Assembly: GCA_001465935.1 (NCBI GenBank)
Contig: LNKV01000051.1
Location: 1 to 64,000, forward strand
From: Clarireedia homoeocarpa
Lineage: Eukaryota; Ascomycota; Leotiomycetes; Helotiales; Rutstroemiaceae
DNA length: 64,000 nucleotides
Reading direction: 5' to 3'
In this document: positions 11,356 to 23,686 of the stretch, piece after piece
Layout of the letters: every line of letters starts with the position of its first letter
How positions within the stretch are numbered: the stretch's first letter is position 1
The notes under the pieces: model-generated
The model's database searches: none
What the model saw: only the letters and a program-made list of their open reading frames with translations
What the model was told of the DNA's origin: nothing
Position numbers and translations under genes: made by a program

Positions 11356-12486
11356 ATGACTAAAATATACGACCGAGCTGCGACAGCAGATAGGAATCCT
11401 TTCCACGCTCACGACATGACAAGTACAAATGGGGAAAATCCAGCTGCAGAAAATGATTACTCGCCCTTCGACACCTTGGTATTTACCCCAGATAGGTATT
11501 CAGGGGAGGATATAGACTCCTTGCTTTTGAAAAACATAGCCACAATTAATATCCATAATGCAACAGCGAGCTCCGACTCCGTACATTTCAGCGGCTCAGA
11601 AGCTACAAACAAACAAGACGAACTGGCGAATGGAGGTTTAATATTTTTCGAAAACATGCCACTCGCGGGCATCCATACCTCGCTCTCCCACTCCATCTCC
11701 TCTCCCGCGATAATCGGAAACTCAATACCCCTCATCAATATCGATTATATTGTCGAGAACGACACTCATAGCCCCATGCACCATTCCCGCCACAACGAGA
11801 TCCCAGGTACCCTCCCAACCAAACCCAGATATCCATGCCTCATACCCTCAGCCGCAGAGGAAGAGCTCTATACTGAAGACAAAAGTTCAACCACCAGAAG
11901 TGAGACGACTCGTTCTTCTGGCTTAATGAAGAACTTTGCTACAAGTTTCAAGAATCGATCTAAAGCTAAGGGTAAAAGGTTCAAAAAACTCGCTGCAGGT
12001 GTGAAAGCGGGTCTTGTGAATAAGACGCGGAAATCGAGGTCAGCTAGTGTCAGTTTTGCTCCTAATGATGATAGGAGTACAAGTATCAACAATGACAATG
12101 ACGTCGATTATGAGCTTGAAGGCGAAGACAACGACTTATTGGTTGCAGAGAAAGAAGAGAAAGCGCACAATGGATACGAGAGCAGATACATCGATTGCGG
12201 ATGGTGTGTCACGGATGATGATGATTCCTGGAGTTACCAGAGCGATGTCTCTAGTGACTCGGGTAAGCGGAAATGGCATGTGCGTGAGGGGGAGGAGGAT
12301 CTTGGATGGACTAATACGTTAGTTCTCCATTCACTTGATAGTACTTGTGTGGGTATGGAGGCCGAGGTGGAGGTGGAGGATGGAGCTGGGCTTGATCCTT
12401 TTGATGAAAGTATCCTAGCCAAGGATATTTTGGGTCACGCGCAGATGAGGAGGGAGTTTGTTCGTGTTGATATAACTTATTGTTGA
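11356..12486 (+). CDS. hypothetical protein with a basic core and acidic tail
   Basis: The open frame runs from 11236, but its first in-frame ATG is at 11356, giving 376 residues; a spliced upstream start is possible because an acceptor-like GTGTTAG sits at 11236-11242. I recognise no family. The first half is polar and Ser/Thr/Asn-rich. A strongly basic stretch (KNRSKAKGKRFKKLAAGVKAG, then NKTRKSRSASVSF) lies in the middle and resembles nuclear-localisation or membrane-binding clusters. An acidic region with DDDD and EDND runs follows, and the C-terminus is charged (FDESILAKDILG, RREFVRVDITYC). Overall it looks largely disordered. Coding status rests on length and sensible composition. Confidence 0.6.
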   Translation: MTKIYDRAATADRNPFHAHDMTSTNGENPAAENDYSPFDTLVFTPDRYSGEDIDSLLLKNIATINIHNATASSDSVHFSGSEATNKQDELANGGLIFFENMPLAGIHTSLSHSISSPAIIGNSIPLINIDYIVENDTHSPMHHSRHNEIPGTLPTKPRYPCLIPSAAEEELYTEDKSSTTRSETTRSSGLMKNFATSFKNRSKAKGKRFKKLAAGVKAGLVNKTRKSRSASVSFAPNDDRSTSINNDNDVDYELEGEDNDLLVAEKEEKAHNGYESRYIDCGWCVTDDDDSWSYQSDVSSDSGKRKWHVREGEEDLGWTNTLVLHSLDSTCVGMEAEVEVEDGAGLDPFDESILAKDILGHAQMRREFVRVDITYC

Positions 12487-13127
12487 TTGAATTGTATAGA
12501 GAGGCTTTAAAAGTCGTTGGTATAAGATTATGGCACTGGTTCCGAGAAGCGCAAGGAATCTAGGAGGCTACAGATGCTTGTATAGATGTACAGAACGCAC
12601 TTCAGAAGTTGAACAAGGGCAAATATTTGCACCACCGGCCATTTACTTTTCACACTGAAAGCGAGAGACGCGATTATGACTAGATGCCTGTATGATTCTT
12701 GATACACTCTTCAAGATCAAGTGTGGTTTGCTTCCGTAAACGATAGCGAGCAACAAGAGTAACCTGCCAGGGAAGTCTCATGGTAATTTTCGGCCCTTTC
12801 CGAATCTGGCCTTCACTCACTCGCCTTTCAGATGGCGACCCGAAAAATATTCTCAGGAAGTGAGTGAATCTATAACCTCTTTTTTTTCCCCGAACAGTTT
12901 TGTGATCGATATACATTCCATAGGACGAGAGAGGGCACCTGTGCGACCACGTGATGATTGAGACGCCGTTGTTGCCCTCAATGGCAGAGAAGCTTCCATC
13001 AATGCACGACCCGCAAACCAGTAAACTTGTCTTAGAGCATAAGCCATGCCATTAAGAATACTGCTGGCACACTTCCAGGATTCCACTGTAGACTGATTCG
13101 ACCAATCTCGCAACTGTTTTCCGTGCA
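12487..13127. other. intergenic between convergent genes
   Basis: 3' flanks of the hypothetical gene and the methyltransferase. Overlapping minus-strand frames here are short and unconvincing. Confidence 0.5.
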
Positions 13128-13988
13128 TCAGATCGACGGCATCGTCTTCCTGCCACCATCACTGCGAGCTTTCCTACCACGCACAACATAGACCGGATCT
13201 TCATATCCCAATAAGCCCATGATTCCCCTTCCACCACCTTCCTTCAAAACCACATCTTCGACATCTTCCCAGCCACCACTAGCCCAGAAATAACCACCGA
13301 CCCATTTTCTCCTCTCCTCATCACTCATACTGGTCCATTTCCCCACAACTTTGGTAGGAAAGCAACGGTTACTAAACGCCATATGAGCCGTTCCACCCTC
13401 TTTCAACACCCGCCGCATTTCCTCAAATACTTTGATAGGCTGAGTCAAATAATCCACGGAGACATTGCATATGACCACATCTATTTCTTCATCTCCGATT
13501 TCCTCGAACTTGGGGCTGACATTCAGGTCCTTTACAAACCATTTTGTTAAATGTCGATTCTGTTTCAATTCCTCCGCATTCATACCGATGCCCATCATAG
13601 TTTTCGGCTTCAGCGTGTCAGGCAAATGTGAAACCCACGATGAACAGACGTCCAAGACGGAGGAGGTCGGGGTGATGAAGGTCGAGTAGTATTCTTTCAG
13701 AGTAGATATAGCACCATCATCAATGTGCTGAACGAAACGAGGTTGTGAGTACCATTCAGTATCTGGCGATTCATCTTGGCGGCGGAAGTCCGATGGAGAG
13801 AATCTGAAGGGATCTGGGTAGAGTGACCGAGGAAGCGGGGTGACTTTGGGTTGAGGAAATGGCGGAGTTTTAGTCGTCATGGTTCTGAGATGTTGAGTTT
13901 CGGTATTTGAAATTGAATTTATATGTACAAAGGCGCGAGTTGAAATAGATGTGGTCGGGAGCCTGGGAACAGGTCGAAACACTGACAT
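13128..13988 (-). CDS. SAM-dependent methyltransferase (type 11 fold)
   Basis: A single exon of 286 residues. The N-terminal 40 residues are basic and Ser/Thr-rich and could be a mitochondrial targeting sequence; a second ATG (MTTKTPPFPQ, about residue 37) may give a shorter form. The Rossmann-type methyltransferase core starts with motif I, SSVLDVCSSWVSHLP, at about residues 109-123. It lacks the classical GxGxG glycines but matches a variant I associate with a fungal branch of the family. Later come IDVVICNVSVDYLTQP (motif IV) and EMRRVLKEGGTAHMAFSNR (motif VI). The substrate is unknown. The family placement is solid; the possible organelle location is inference. Confidence 0.85.
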   Translation of the reverse strand: MSVFRPVPRLPTTSISTRAFVHINSISNTETQHLRTMTTKTPPFPQPKVTPLPRSLYPDPFRFSPSDFRRQDESPDTEWYSQPRFVQHIDDGAISTLKEYYSTFITPTSSVLDVCSSWVSHLPDTLKPKTMMGIGMNAEELKQNRHLTKWFVKDLNVSPKFEEIGDEEIDVVICNVSVDYLTQPIKVFEEMRRVLKEGGTAHMAFSNRCFPTKVVGKWTSMSDEERRKWVGGYFWASGGWEDVEDVVLKEGGGRGIMGLLGYEDPVYVVRGRKARSDGGRKTMPSI

Positions 13989-14960
13989 TTAAGATCGATC
14001 AAACTCAAATGGAGAGATATGTTATATATTGTGCCTTTGATTCATTAGAGAGACAAAGGTGGTGCTTTGAGGCTATTCACAACCTGCACATTTTGCATGT
14101 TCGAGTTAAAATTAGCTGAAGGATCACGGAAAGAAGACGAGAAATATCGTCGACGTCATGAAAGGCTTGCTGTGAATAAGCACCAAGGAGTTTTCACCAG
14201 GTACCGGGCCACTTCGAGACTCAATTCTTTTGCCTATGCCACGATGAATTCAAATCTGGCGTACGGTATATATCATGTCTCGAAGTCTTCTTCCCCAGGT
14301 TGTTGTGTTACATCTTCTTTGGTACGTACCTCAAATGATCTTTCCTATGCTGCTTCGGCTGAACTCCGGTGAATGTTTTCGAGACCGAAGATCATATCGT
14401 GACTTCTGGGGCTCTCCACCGATTGTCTCTCCAACTCCCGCACCTAAACAATCAACTCCCTCGTCCCAACTCCAAACCGATAATTCATCCCCAAAACACA
14501 AACTAATCCCAATCTCAAACCACATACCCATAACCCTCCATCTCATCTCTCTCTACGAGCTTGAGCGCCTAGAAACACATGCAGGCGACGGATACTGCAT
14601 GGCGGCATGTGCGTAGATAGCTTGAAAAGAAACCAATTGAGCAAAATATACAATCGTTACTCTTGCATGATCTTCAATCCCCTTTGAAACATGTTCACCA
14701 TCTGTTCTGTATTCATAATGCATCTTCTCCTGTCCAATCTAAATGACCCCGTCTTTACTCTAGGATATCTATTTGTTCTACATGTCTCATCTATGGCATT
14801 GCGCCATCAAATGCCTTTGATGTGTGCGTCTATCTCCATCTTACTACCTGATACCTGCATCAAAACTCAATCATGCTAAGTTACCCCAACCTCGGGCACC
14901 AAACGCCCAAAAACAAAAACCAGTCACCGTCTCCTACATCCTCGATTCACCACACAATCC
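13989..14960. other. intergenic
   Basis: Promoter of the methyltransferase and 3' flank of the lipase gene. Several open frames of 60-113 codons overlap one another here, and none looks like a protein family. Confidence 0.5.
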
Positions 14961-16592
14961 TCACGTAGTAGCCTGCACCTCATTCCTCACAACCGCCTCA
15001 CTCGGCTCCTTCTCCAGCGCATCCTTCCCCAGCTCGCTCTCCGAATCAGAATCCGAACCAGCCAATTGTCCATCATATACATCCAACCAATTCCAGCCTC
15101 TAACCTTACCATCTTTCCCAAAAATCTGCTTATCATCATTCGTTTCTTCGTTCTCTCCATCTTCCAGCTCCATGTCTTCTCTCGACGTTTTACTAACTTC
15201 TATGCCCCTCTCCCGGAGCAACTGCAAGATAGCTCGGACGTTCAACCGCATGATACGTTCGGGTTCTTCGGCCGCGAATACACGCTTCGTTACCCAGGGG
15301 AAGAGAACGCCGAAATCGGATTGCGAAAGGTGAGCGGATGTGGCGGGATAGTAGAAGTGAGGAGGAGATTTGCCCATAGGGGATGGGGTTGAGGATGCGG
15401 GATTGGCGGAGAGAAGTCGTTTGGTGGCTTTGAAATGGTCGGTCCACTTGTAGAAAGCTTGAGACTCAACTGCTACAATGGCTGCACCGCCAGGTCCGCC
15501 TGGTGCGTAACAGGGTAGAGGATGGTTCCACAGCCAGCGGGTGGAGGAAGATCGCAGGGGGAAGCACCAGCAGTCTAGGAGGACTATAGGGTTCTGAGAG
15601 GTGATTTGTTCACAGATTGAAGAACGGGAGGATGGAATAAAGAGAGGCTTATAGGATGGTGGTGCAGAGGAAGCTTCCGATGCGTAGAATACCGACTTCA
15701 CGAATTGGACGATAGTCGCTGCGCCAAAGGAATGACCAGCATATGTAATCTTTCCCGGCTCATGAACATTCATACGATCCTTGAAGATTGATAATGATGT
15801 CGATGACGCATTGAGGTTGGTAATTGATTTTCCTTTATCCAATTTCAAAAGGCTGTCATGAATAAGCCCCATCTCCCATAGTCGGATCTTTAATTGCGCA
15901 TTTCGGCCTTCTTCCACCTCCGGACTTGGCGTATGCGACAATTTGATGTAGTCAATCGTCCGAGTGTGATTCTTCTTGGAGTGCTTCTCTGACATCAAAT
16001 CATTGGCTGGTGGCTCGCGGATATATGAAATTGGAGCCGACCCATCACGATGCTCAGGAGCAATAACTATCATGCCGTGGCTCGCTATCGATCCAACTAA
16101 ATGTGAATACGCGTTTCTTGACCCTCCAAGACCATGGGAGAATACCATGACCGGCCATCTTTTGTTGCTCGTGTTGGGTTGAAGAAGGGGGGCATCTTTT
16201 CGAACGGGGATCGTAACATAATGAAGGAGTCGTGGGAAGTATCTGCGACAGAAGTTAGCAAATGCAATCATTGCAATCAAGTTGCATGTGAGCGTCACTT
16301 ACGAAATAAACTCAGCCAGAGTAGAACCGGCACCTAAGAACCTCGAATATGCAGAAATATAATCCCTCTGAGGTCTGGGAATCCAATTCACTGATTTTCC
16401 CTTCGCATCCGGTTCGCACGGATAAAAGACTCTGTATTGTATCGTCAGAATGTCATTCCCAGGCGCGGTGCGTGAACTGGGAGGACCGAGTTCGGACACT
16501 GGTATCTCTACATCTATTGTCCCAACTTTGTATGGTCCCGTATATTCTGCGAAGCCAGGGACGGGGCTAAGCCGTGAGAAATACGATGTCAT
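14961..16592 (-). CDS. platelet-activating-factor acetylhydrolase-like lipase/esterase
   Basis: Two exons, 16303-16592 and 14961-16242, joined in phase (TC + A), give 523 residues. It belongs to the PAF-AH isoform II alpha/beta-hydrolase family. Recognisable blocks: the N-terminal VGTIDVEIPV and LTIQYRVFYPC strand region, the oxyanion-hole segment WPVMVFSHGLGGSRNAYS (about residues 126-143), IVIAPEHRDGSAP, and the nucleophile elbow AGHSFGAAT with Ser268. An Asp in IVLLDCWCFPL and a His in ATSAHLSQSDFG are the likely remaining triad members. The enzyme removes short or oxidised acyl chains from the sn-2 position of phospholipids. The tail after about residue 450 is acidic and disordered. No signal peptide is seen, so a cytosolic or membrane-associated role is likely. 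Confidence 0.93.
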
Positions 16593-17518
16593 TGATGTAC
16601 TTTTTGGGATTGTGAACTGTAAATTGGTGGCGCGAATGGGTTTGCGATGGAGAGGGAGGATGATGGAAGGGAGAGAAGGAAAAGACTGTGGATGAATATG
16701 AGATGGTATCTTGGCGAAAGTTTTTGTATGTGCTGCAGGTGGTATCTATGTACGAAAGTATATCCAGGAGAGTCTGTATGGTAATGTTATTGTTTGTACG
16801 TTAATAGACCTCCTTAAAATGAATGACCTCGACTCTTTGCTCGTCGGTTGGGTGTGATTGGACTGATACCAAAGAAATAATGGAAGTCTGAGCAAATCTC
16901 AAACCAATTTGCCCAACAGTTTGAAAAAGGTCTCGTGTGCCCATGCCCGAAAGAGAGCAAAGCGACCAAAGAGACCAAGTCGACGTCATAATTCCGACCT
17001 CCGAGGCATAAATGTCCGTCCTGTGGCTGATGTAGCGCTGTGTGGCTGACAGAGCGTCGATCGATTTCCACGCGCTAAAGCCACAAAACCCGAGATGCAG
17101 TTTCCCAACCTGATTCTTGTTAACTCGATGAGATGTCCAATGCACTTTACCCTATCAAGTCAAGCTCGACTGTTGCTCAGGGACCAGAATCAAGGCTGAG
17201 AGAGTGGGTTATCGGCTACTTCTATCCATAGCTTTGCGTAGCTTTACCTCTGTGGTGCTTTGAACTCGCATTTGTATTGGTTCATTGGTTCATTTGTGTA
17301 TTGACAGGAATCGATCGATCATGGATGGATTCCTTGTATGAATTCCTTGTATGAATTCCTTGTATGAGCGAGTCTGAAAATACAGGTACAAGTCAACATT
17401 TACTTTCTCTCGTCTTTTTCCTTTTCCTTCTTTTTCTCTTCCATACACCCAATTTCAGTCCGTTCGGTCCATTCAGTCTGTTCAATCCAATCCATTCCCA
17501 CCTCTCTCAAGATTCCAT
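16593..17518. other. divergent promoter between the PAF-AH-like and CDF genes
   Basis: The flanking genes point away from each other. Pyrimidine-rich leader sequence precedes the CDF start from about 17400, and a short repeat of GAATTCCTTGTAT occurs near 17330-17365. No gene is supported. Confidence 0.5.
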
Positions 17519-19033
17519 ATGGCTGGGCACCGTTCGCGAGCTGTTGGCCGATATGAGGACGGCAAGCAAAGTAATCTCCGCAAAGACCTAGAATCCGGAA
17601 GACCCGCCAAGGATCGCAAGTATCGATTTCGAGACAATGGTCGTTTGGAGCCAGATGACCAAAGACGCGTGGAATTCAAGAAGAAACTCTTGGAGAGCGT
17701 AAAACGATCCGATCTGGAATCGTTTCGCAAGAGCGATGAAGAGGTACGCCAATCTGACCTGCATGATTGTCCAGGTATACTCATCATTTATACTGCGCTC
17801 TACTAAATACATACACATGCAGTTGAAACATATCCCAAAGCACATTAGACGTTTTTACGAAGGACAAAATGAACACCTAGATGATTGGTTAGAAGTCAAC
17901 GCCATAGTCACTGCACTTGCAGACGATATTCTCGAATCATTCGATCCTCGCGATGACAATGGAGATGGCATCGCCGAAGGAGGCGGAGCTCTACAAGATA
18001 CTCAAGGATTTGTAGAGCCTTTCTTACCCGACGAAGAGCAAGAAAAACGAAAAAAGGCTAGAAAAAGTGCAACAAGAGCGATTAACATTAACGTTCTTGC
18101 TAATATTTTACTCTTAGTCGCCAAAGGTGTCGCTGCTTTCTATTCTTCTTCACTCTCACTCATCGCTTCACTCGTGGACTCTGCATTGGATCTTTTATGT
18201 ACGGTAATTGTATTTGTTACAAACAAACTAGTACAGTGGCATTTGATGAGTTTGAAGAAAAAGTTCCCAGTGGGAAGACGGAGATTAGAACCGTTAGGGA
18301 TCTTGGTATTCTCAATTATCATGATCATTTCATTCATCCAAATTCTTCAAGAATCAGTCACCAAACTTTTGTCTAAGGGGCCACATGAAGCCAAGGAATT
18401 GCCAGTTATTGCAATTGCTTCCATGGCTGGAACAATTGGATTGAAAGGGATTATTTGGTTTGGCTGTATTAGGGTAAAAACGACACAAGTTCAGGCACTT
18501 GCTCAAGGTACTTATTTTCCCCTCAAAGAAATATCCCACCTTCGTATGCTTGGATCAAAAACTAAGCTTCTCCCATAGATTGCAAAACAGACGTCGTATT
18601 CAACACCCTATCCCTCATATTCCCCTACGTCGGTCAAGCCGCCAACCTCTGGTGGCTAGACCCTCTAGGAGCCGGCCTCCTATCTCTATTCATCATCTAC
18701 GACTGGACATCTACCTGCCTTGAAAATATCTTCCGACTAACCGGCGCCACAGTCGACGATCGTCTACAGCAGAAACTCACCTACCTTGCTTGGCGCTTCT
18801 CTCCACTCGTAGATGGCTATAAAAGTATCACAGCCTATCACGCTGGAGACGGGGTATGGGTTGAAGTCGACATCTTGCTAGACGAGGGAACGACACTAGA
18901 ATGCGCGCATGATGTGGCAGAGACATTGCAGTATTGTTATGAGGGATTGCCGGAAGTAGATAGAGCTTTTGTGACGTGCGATTATGCGGTTCAAGGACCG
19001 AGTGGACATGCGGCTGAGGGGTATGATGGATGA
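17519..19033 (+). CDS. cation diffusion facilitator (DxxxD, manganese-type subfamily)
   Basis: Three exons, 17519-17743, 17823-18507 and 18579-19033, in phase, give 454 residues. A charged cytosolic N-terminus (about 155 residues) includes the conserved LKHIPKHIRRFYEGQNEHLD segment. The membrane part starts at about residue 160. The two metal-site motifs are LVDSALD (Asp194, Asp198) and ALAQDCKTDVVFN (Asp304, Asp308); DxxxD in both is the signature of the Mn-type branch rather than the HxxxD zinc type. The C-terminal cytosolic ferredoxin-like domain follows, with ITAYHAGDGVWVEVDILLD. It probably moves Mn2+ (or Fe2+) by proton exchange out of the cytosol at vacuole, Golgi or mitochondrial membranes; the location is inferred. 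An ATG-repeat microsatellite follows immediately after the stop codon. Confidence 0.94.
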
Positions 19034-20633
19034 ATGAATGATGAATGATGATAATGATGATGATGATGATGAGTATGGGGAGCGAGCTTGGGATGGGGAA
19101 AAATAGGTTGGGATTAGGATTCTGGATAGGATATCTGCACTGTGTACAAGTACGTGGGTGTGTATATGGATCATCTATATGTAGCGTTGCGTGTTCGTAT
19201 GTATATGTATGCACAAATAATGATAGTTGATGACTTTCGAAAAAGCTGCTTATCTGGCGTCCAAAGTTACAGAAAGTAAGTCTCAAACAATATCTACTTC
19301 TAGCTCACTTACAACTTCTGTGGAGCCAAGTCAGCCAGTCACTCGTTAGCATTTCCAACCCTACTCTACTCAACTCAACTCAATACAATCGATGATAAAG
19401 CAACCGATCAGAAAGCTTACACATACACATATACTGTATACATGCTTTTTTTTTGGGGGGGGGGTGTTAGCGAGACTATATTGTATGAACGAATGAATGG
19501 CTGGATGGATATATCGTGAGTCAGTCAACGAGGGGGATTAGGTAGCAGGTGGTTATTTAGGCTCAAGAGACGCTTCGGGTAGGAAGATGAGGAGATCCTT
19601 CCTTCCTCCCTTGCTTCCTTACTTGGTTGCTTGGTTAGTTGTTTTTGATTTATAGATAAGAGAGCATGAATGCATCTAGGGGAGAAGGGGGGGGGGAGGA
19701 CGAATGTGTGTGTGTGTGTGTATAGTGTAGATGGATGGATAGATAGATATCTTTCGGCAAACCCAAGGAAGGCAACTAAGGAAGGACCTGTAAATATAAA
19801 TATGAAGAAAGTCAGTCAGTCAGTCACAAGACTTGAAAGGGAGGGGGAAAATCCCCCGAGGAGTTGGAATCTTGGGGAGAGAGTGTGGAATGGGATGGGA
19901 TGGGATGGGAGGAGGAGGAGGAGAGGGGCAATGAAGGGAAGCTAATCTCTCTCTCTGTTTGCCTGTCTATTTGTATGTATCTCTCTCTCTGTGCAGAAAG
20001 GAGGCTTCTCGCTTGAATCAATGCAATCAATGCCAATGACTAAAACAGCAATATAGATAATATAATAGATCATTATACCCTGTCCATCTATCTAACCCTC
20101 CACCCCATATCATGCATAGCATAACCTATCCCCCCAGAGCACAGCACAGCACAGCATAGCACATATAGCAATTACATATCCTCCAACCTCCACCCAATAA
20201 ATATATAATACCATCTATCACCCCCGACACACCTCTCCTTCTTTCTTTTCTTCTCTTCATCTATCATCGCCGCCCAAGAACCCAGCAAATAAATAAAGCA
20301 ACCTAGCAAGCAAATAGCACCTATACATGTTTTCCATCCGTGAATCCTTTTCTTTCTTTCATCGATTTGGCAATGCCGACACGATACAATACATACACTC
20401 ACCTCCCCCCCCCCCGGCCCCAAAAAAAGAAACGCCTTTGTCCCCAGCACTAGCACCGAGTACATATAGCACTTTACATCCTTTACATCTATCTTAACCC
20501 AGCAAAGCCCTGCCCATTTAACACTTCCATATCCACCTCTGCTATACCTTCCTCATTTCCCACCCTCCCCTTATTAGATCCCGGTAAAAAGATAAAGAAA
20601 ACCTGGCAAGCCCGAAACACTAAAGGGAGCCCA
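19034..20633. other. repeat-rich spacer between convergent genes
   Basis: No gene. It contains an ATG/GATGAT microsatellite (about 19035-19075), a T9 run followed by a G-run (about 19447-19465), a TG run near 19700, GGGAT repeats near 19890, CT runs near 19955-19990 and a C-run near 20405-20415. It holds the 3' ends of the CDF and CAF-1 genes. Confidence 0.6.
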
Positions 20634-22683
20634 TTAAACAAGCACCCATCTCTTCTCCGCCTCCTTCGAGCCCACCCTCTTCGCAACCAAATCCAAAGTC
20701 GCCTTAATCGCGTTGCCCGTCCTCCCCGGAAACTTCTTCTTCAACACCTCCACCAGTCCAATCTTGCTTAAATCACTACCATCAATGGCTGCTTTGAAAG
20801 CCGGGAGATCCGAGTCGGGGAGGAGTTTTTTAGATTTGGACGTGGGGTTTGATTCTGTGGATGGGAGGATAGATGAAGAGGAGGTAAGGGGGAGAGAGGA
20901 AGAGGAGGGTGAAAAGAAGGTTTGGGCGATTGTAGGGGGTTTGGATGGGTGAGGGGCGTTGGGGATGGGGGTTTGGATATTGGAGTTGGAGTTGGTGAAT
21001 TTCATGGAGTGGAGGGGGAGACGGGGAGGGTCCATTGAGCCGGTGGATGTGGATGGCGCGGGTATGGGTTCCCAGTAATGTGTTGAGAAGGGATCGATAG
21101 ATTTCATTGTTGGGTCTAAACGTTTCATTAGCAGGTGTCGATATAATCAGTACGTAGAACATACCAAGAATAAACTCCATCCGATATGCCATCATCTTCA
21201 CATTTGTACTTCTCTTTTTCCTATCCTCCCAACACAGACCCGTAGATACTGGTTCTAGATCCCCTTGTATTACCATTCTCCTTGAATGTGTCAAGTCATC
21301 ATTTTCGTCATCGAGGAAACCATCCATATCCTCAGCATCATCAGGGCCTTCTTCATCCTCTTCGCCCTCACTATTTAGATCCTCTGCATCTTCATCTTCA
21401 ATCCATTCCGCCTCGCTGTCATAGTCGTAATCCGTCTTGGGCAGGTCTCTCCTCATAGGATTGCGTGCTAATCTTGCCATTCCATTCACAGGCGTCTTAG
21501 TATATGTACCTTGATAAGGTGGTCTAACATCTTCTTGGAATTTCAAAAACTTTATGGGTATTCTCTTCAGCATATCTTTCGTGCGTTTTATTTGCATATT
21601 TTGCGAGTCAGTTGTGAGGTCAATCGGTTTGGAAGGATCGCCATATAAGTCTGCCATGATTTCTCGTACTGACACACATGACTTCCCTCGAGGCAATAGG
21701 TCACTGCCCATCAAATGAAACAGTTCCGTGGCATTGAATTGTCGTTTTCGTTCAGGACTTCGACTTCCCGACAAATACTCATCGATTTTCGCCTGTAATA
21801 TTTCTGACGCTTCTTCGTCTCGCGAGAATCGATTGATGGGTGCTAAAGTGACACTGTTTTGAATAAAAAAGCTTGGGAACATTTTCTCGTAAGGCGATAT
21901 CTCCTTCTTAATGGGTGTTGTTTGCACTGCGTTTGCTGAAGCCGATCCGCTTGCCGAACCAGGAGCCGGGCTCGCAGAAGTTCTTTCTCGACTGCTTTTT
22001 GCAGAAGCTGGCGTGCCAAAGAAAGAGCTCAAAGTCTTTTGACTTGCAGCCTTCTTCTTCTTCTCCTCTTCGATGCGCTGTTTCTTTTCTTCCTTCTCCC
22101 TCTTTTCTGCATCCTTTATCCGCTTCTTCTCCTCCTTCGCTGCCCTCTCGGCCTCTCTCTCCGCATCTTTTCGTTTCTTTTCTTCATCTTTCTCCTTGTC
22201 CCGCCGCCTTTTCTCTTCCAGTTGTGCCTGTTTCTCGCTCTCCTTCCTCTCTCTTTCACGGGCCTTTTCTTGATCTTTGAACTGCTTCTCTATCTTCTTT
22301 GCCTCCTTCTCCGCGAATGATAATTTCGGTTTCTTCGGTGGTGGCGCTTTGCTTCCATCGCCCTTAAGCGCTGCGAATGCCGTGCCCGCCAATGGCGAAT
22401 CGCCGCGAAGTGATTCTATGCTTGAATCCAATTCGCTCAATGTACTGGTCGTACTCCTTGCCGGGGAAGGGGCTCGCTTGTTCGATTGAATACTGACGGG
22501 AGGTGTAGGTAAGGACGCAGGGTCCATTGTAGGTTCTTTAGATGGGAGTGGAGAATTGGGCTGAGAGCCAGAAGTTTCAAGCTTGGCTGCTTCTGCAGGG
22601 TCGACATAGAATGGTGTTTCGAGACCAAAAGATTCTTTGAAGTCTCTCTTCAGCTGTCGCGGTGATCCTTGGCTTGTGGACAT
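20634..22683 (-). CDS. RLF2: chromatin assembly factor 1 large subunit (p150/Cac1/Rlf2)
   Basis: Two exons, 21165-22683 and 20634-21115, in phase (G + AC), give 666 residues. The order of domains matches CAF-1 subunit A: a disordered Ser/Pro-rich N-terminus; a KER region of dense Lys/Glu/Arg (about residues 122-212); right after it a canonical PCNA-binding box QKTLSSFF (residues 215-222); a middle region with DVRPPYQGTY; the acidic ED domain (YDYDSEAEWIEDED, GEEDEEGPDDAEDMD); and a C-terminal winged-helix-like segment LVEVLKKKFPGRTGNAIKAT ending VGSKEAEKRWVLV. CAF-1 deposits H3-H4 behind replication forks through PCNA. Antisense Ser/Phe-rich frames opposite the KER region are composition shadows. 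Confidence 0.95.
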
Positions 22684-23686
22684 AATTGACGTGTTGGTTT
22701 TTTTTGTCTCACAGAATATGAAGGGTAGGCGGAGTTGTCATTGAATAGGTGGCAGTAGTAACAAACTGTACAGCACAATGGTATTGTTTCAGAACCAATT
22801 ACAAAAGAGAAGTATCAAAGGGCGAAGCGCACCTAAGGAGTGACTCGGAAATCGAGGTGTTGAATTTGGAGGTGGAGTCTTGTGGTGTTGGCTTCGTTAA
22901 TTTCGAGTAATGTACAGATAGATGCAGGTGGTGTTAAGAGAGCTTTCCGAGACGCGTCTGTTCGCGTTATTGCTATAAAGTGGATTCGCGTCAGTACGGC
23001 AACTTCCGCTCTGGGGGAGAAGCGAGGGGTTACACATGTGAGATTGCATTTTGCCTATGGTTTGGTTTATCTGCGGTAAGTTAGATGAATTACAAAATCG
23101 AGATTTTGAGGTAGACGATCACACGTGTTGAGACTCTCGGATTCTCGAATCTACTGCTGCACCGTGTTTCGATAGGATCAATCATGCTTAGACGTGCGTG
23201 GGATTAGTGTACGAAGTCAGTGGATAGTATATCACACAAGAAAATCATAAAAGAACCCAGTGTGAATACCAAATCATCATCAGTATCATTATTTTGAAGC
23301 CAAATGCCCTCTGGGCATGAAGTTATACCATGCAACGCTAATAAAACGATTGTTTGAACAGATATGGGGGGAATGAAACGCATGAGACGATTGTGATCGT
23401 CATGCCAATGCCAATCCAAGAGTAACCCCCCCCCCCCCCCCCCCGCTCCACGACCTTTAAACCCCCCATCCAAATCCAATTGATATTGCCTTGTACCAGT
23501 ACGCCGTTCAATGCTTTTTGCTCACAAAACCAGGTTTTTAACGTCCCACCCAACAACCAACAGTTCTAAAAAGGTATTTCCATCACAGCCGCTCCCGGAA
23601 TGCCCAACCCATGAATTACAAATCTCAAGGTATCACAACCTCAAATGTCCTTACCCTCCTCGTTCTTAATCGAACCCCTCGCATAA
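22684..23686. other. intergenic, CAF-1 promoter
   Basis: No supported gene. It contains the 19-C run listed separately and the 3' flank of the next minus-strand gene. Confidence 0.5.
23426..23444. repeat. C19 homopolymer
   Basis: An uninterrupted run of 19 C on the plus strand (G on minus), in the spacer upstream of the CAF-1 gene. Confidence 0.9.

Noticed and set aside
14275..14616. Overlapping plus- and minus-strand frames between the methyltransferase and lipase genes
   Set aside because: No family features, no splice support, and both strands are equally open.
22039..22320. Phe/Ser/Leu-rich frames on the plus strand within the CAF-1 gene
   Set aside because: They are the antisense of the Lys/Glu/Arg-rich KER region of CAF-1 and carry only that compositional bias.
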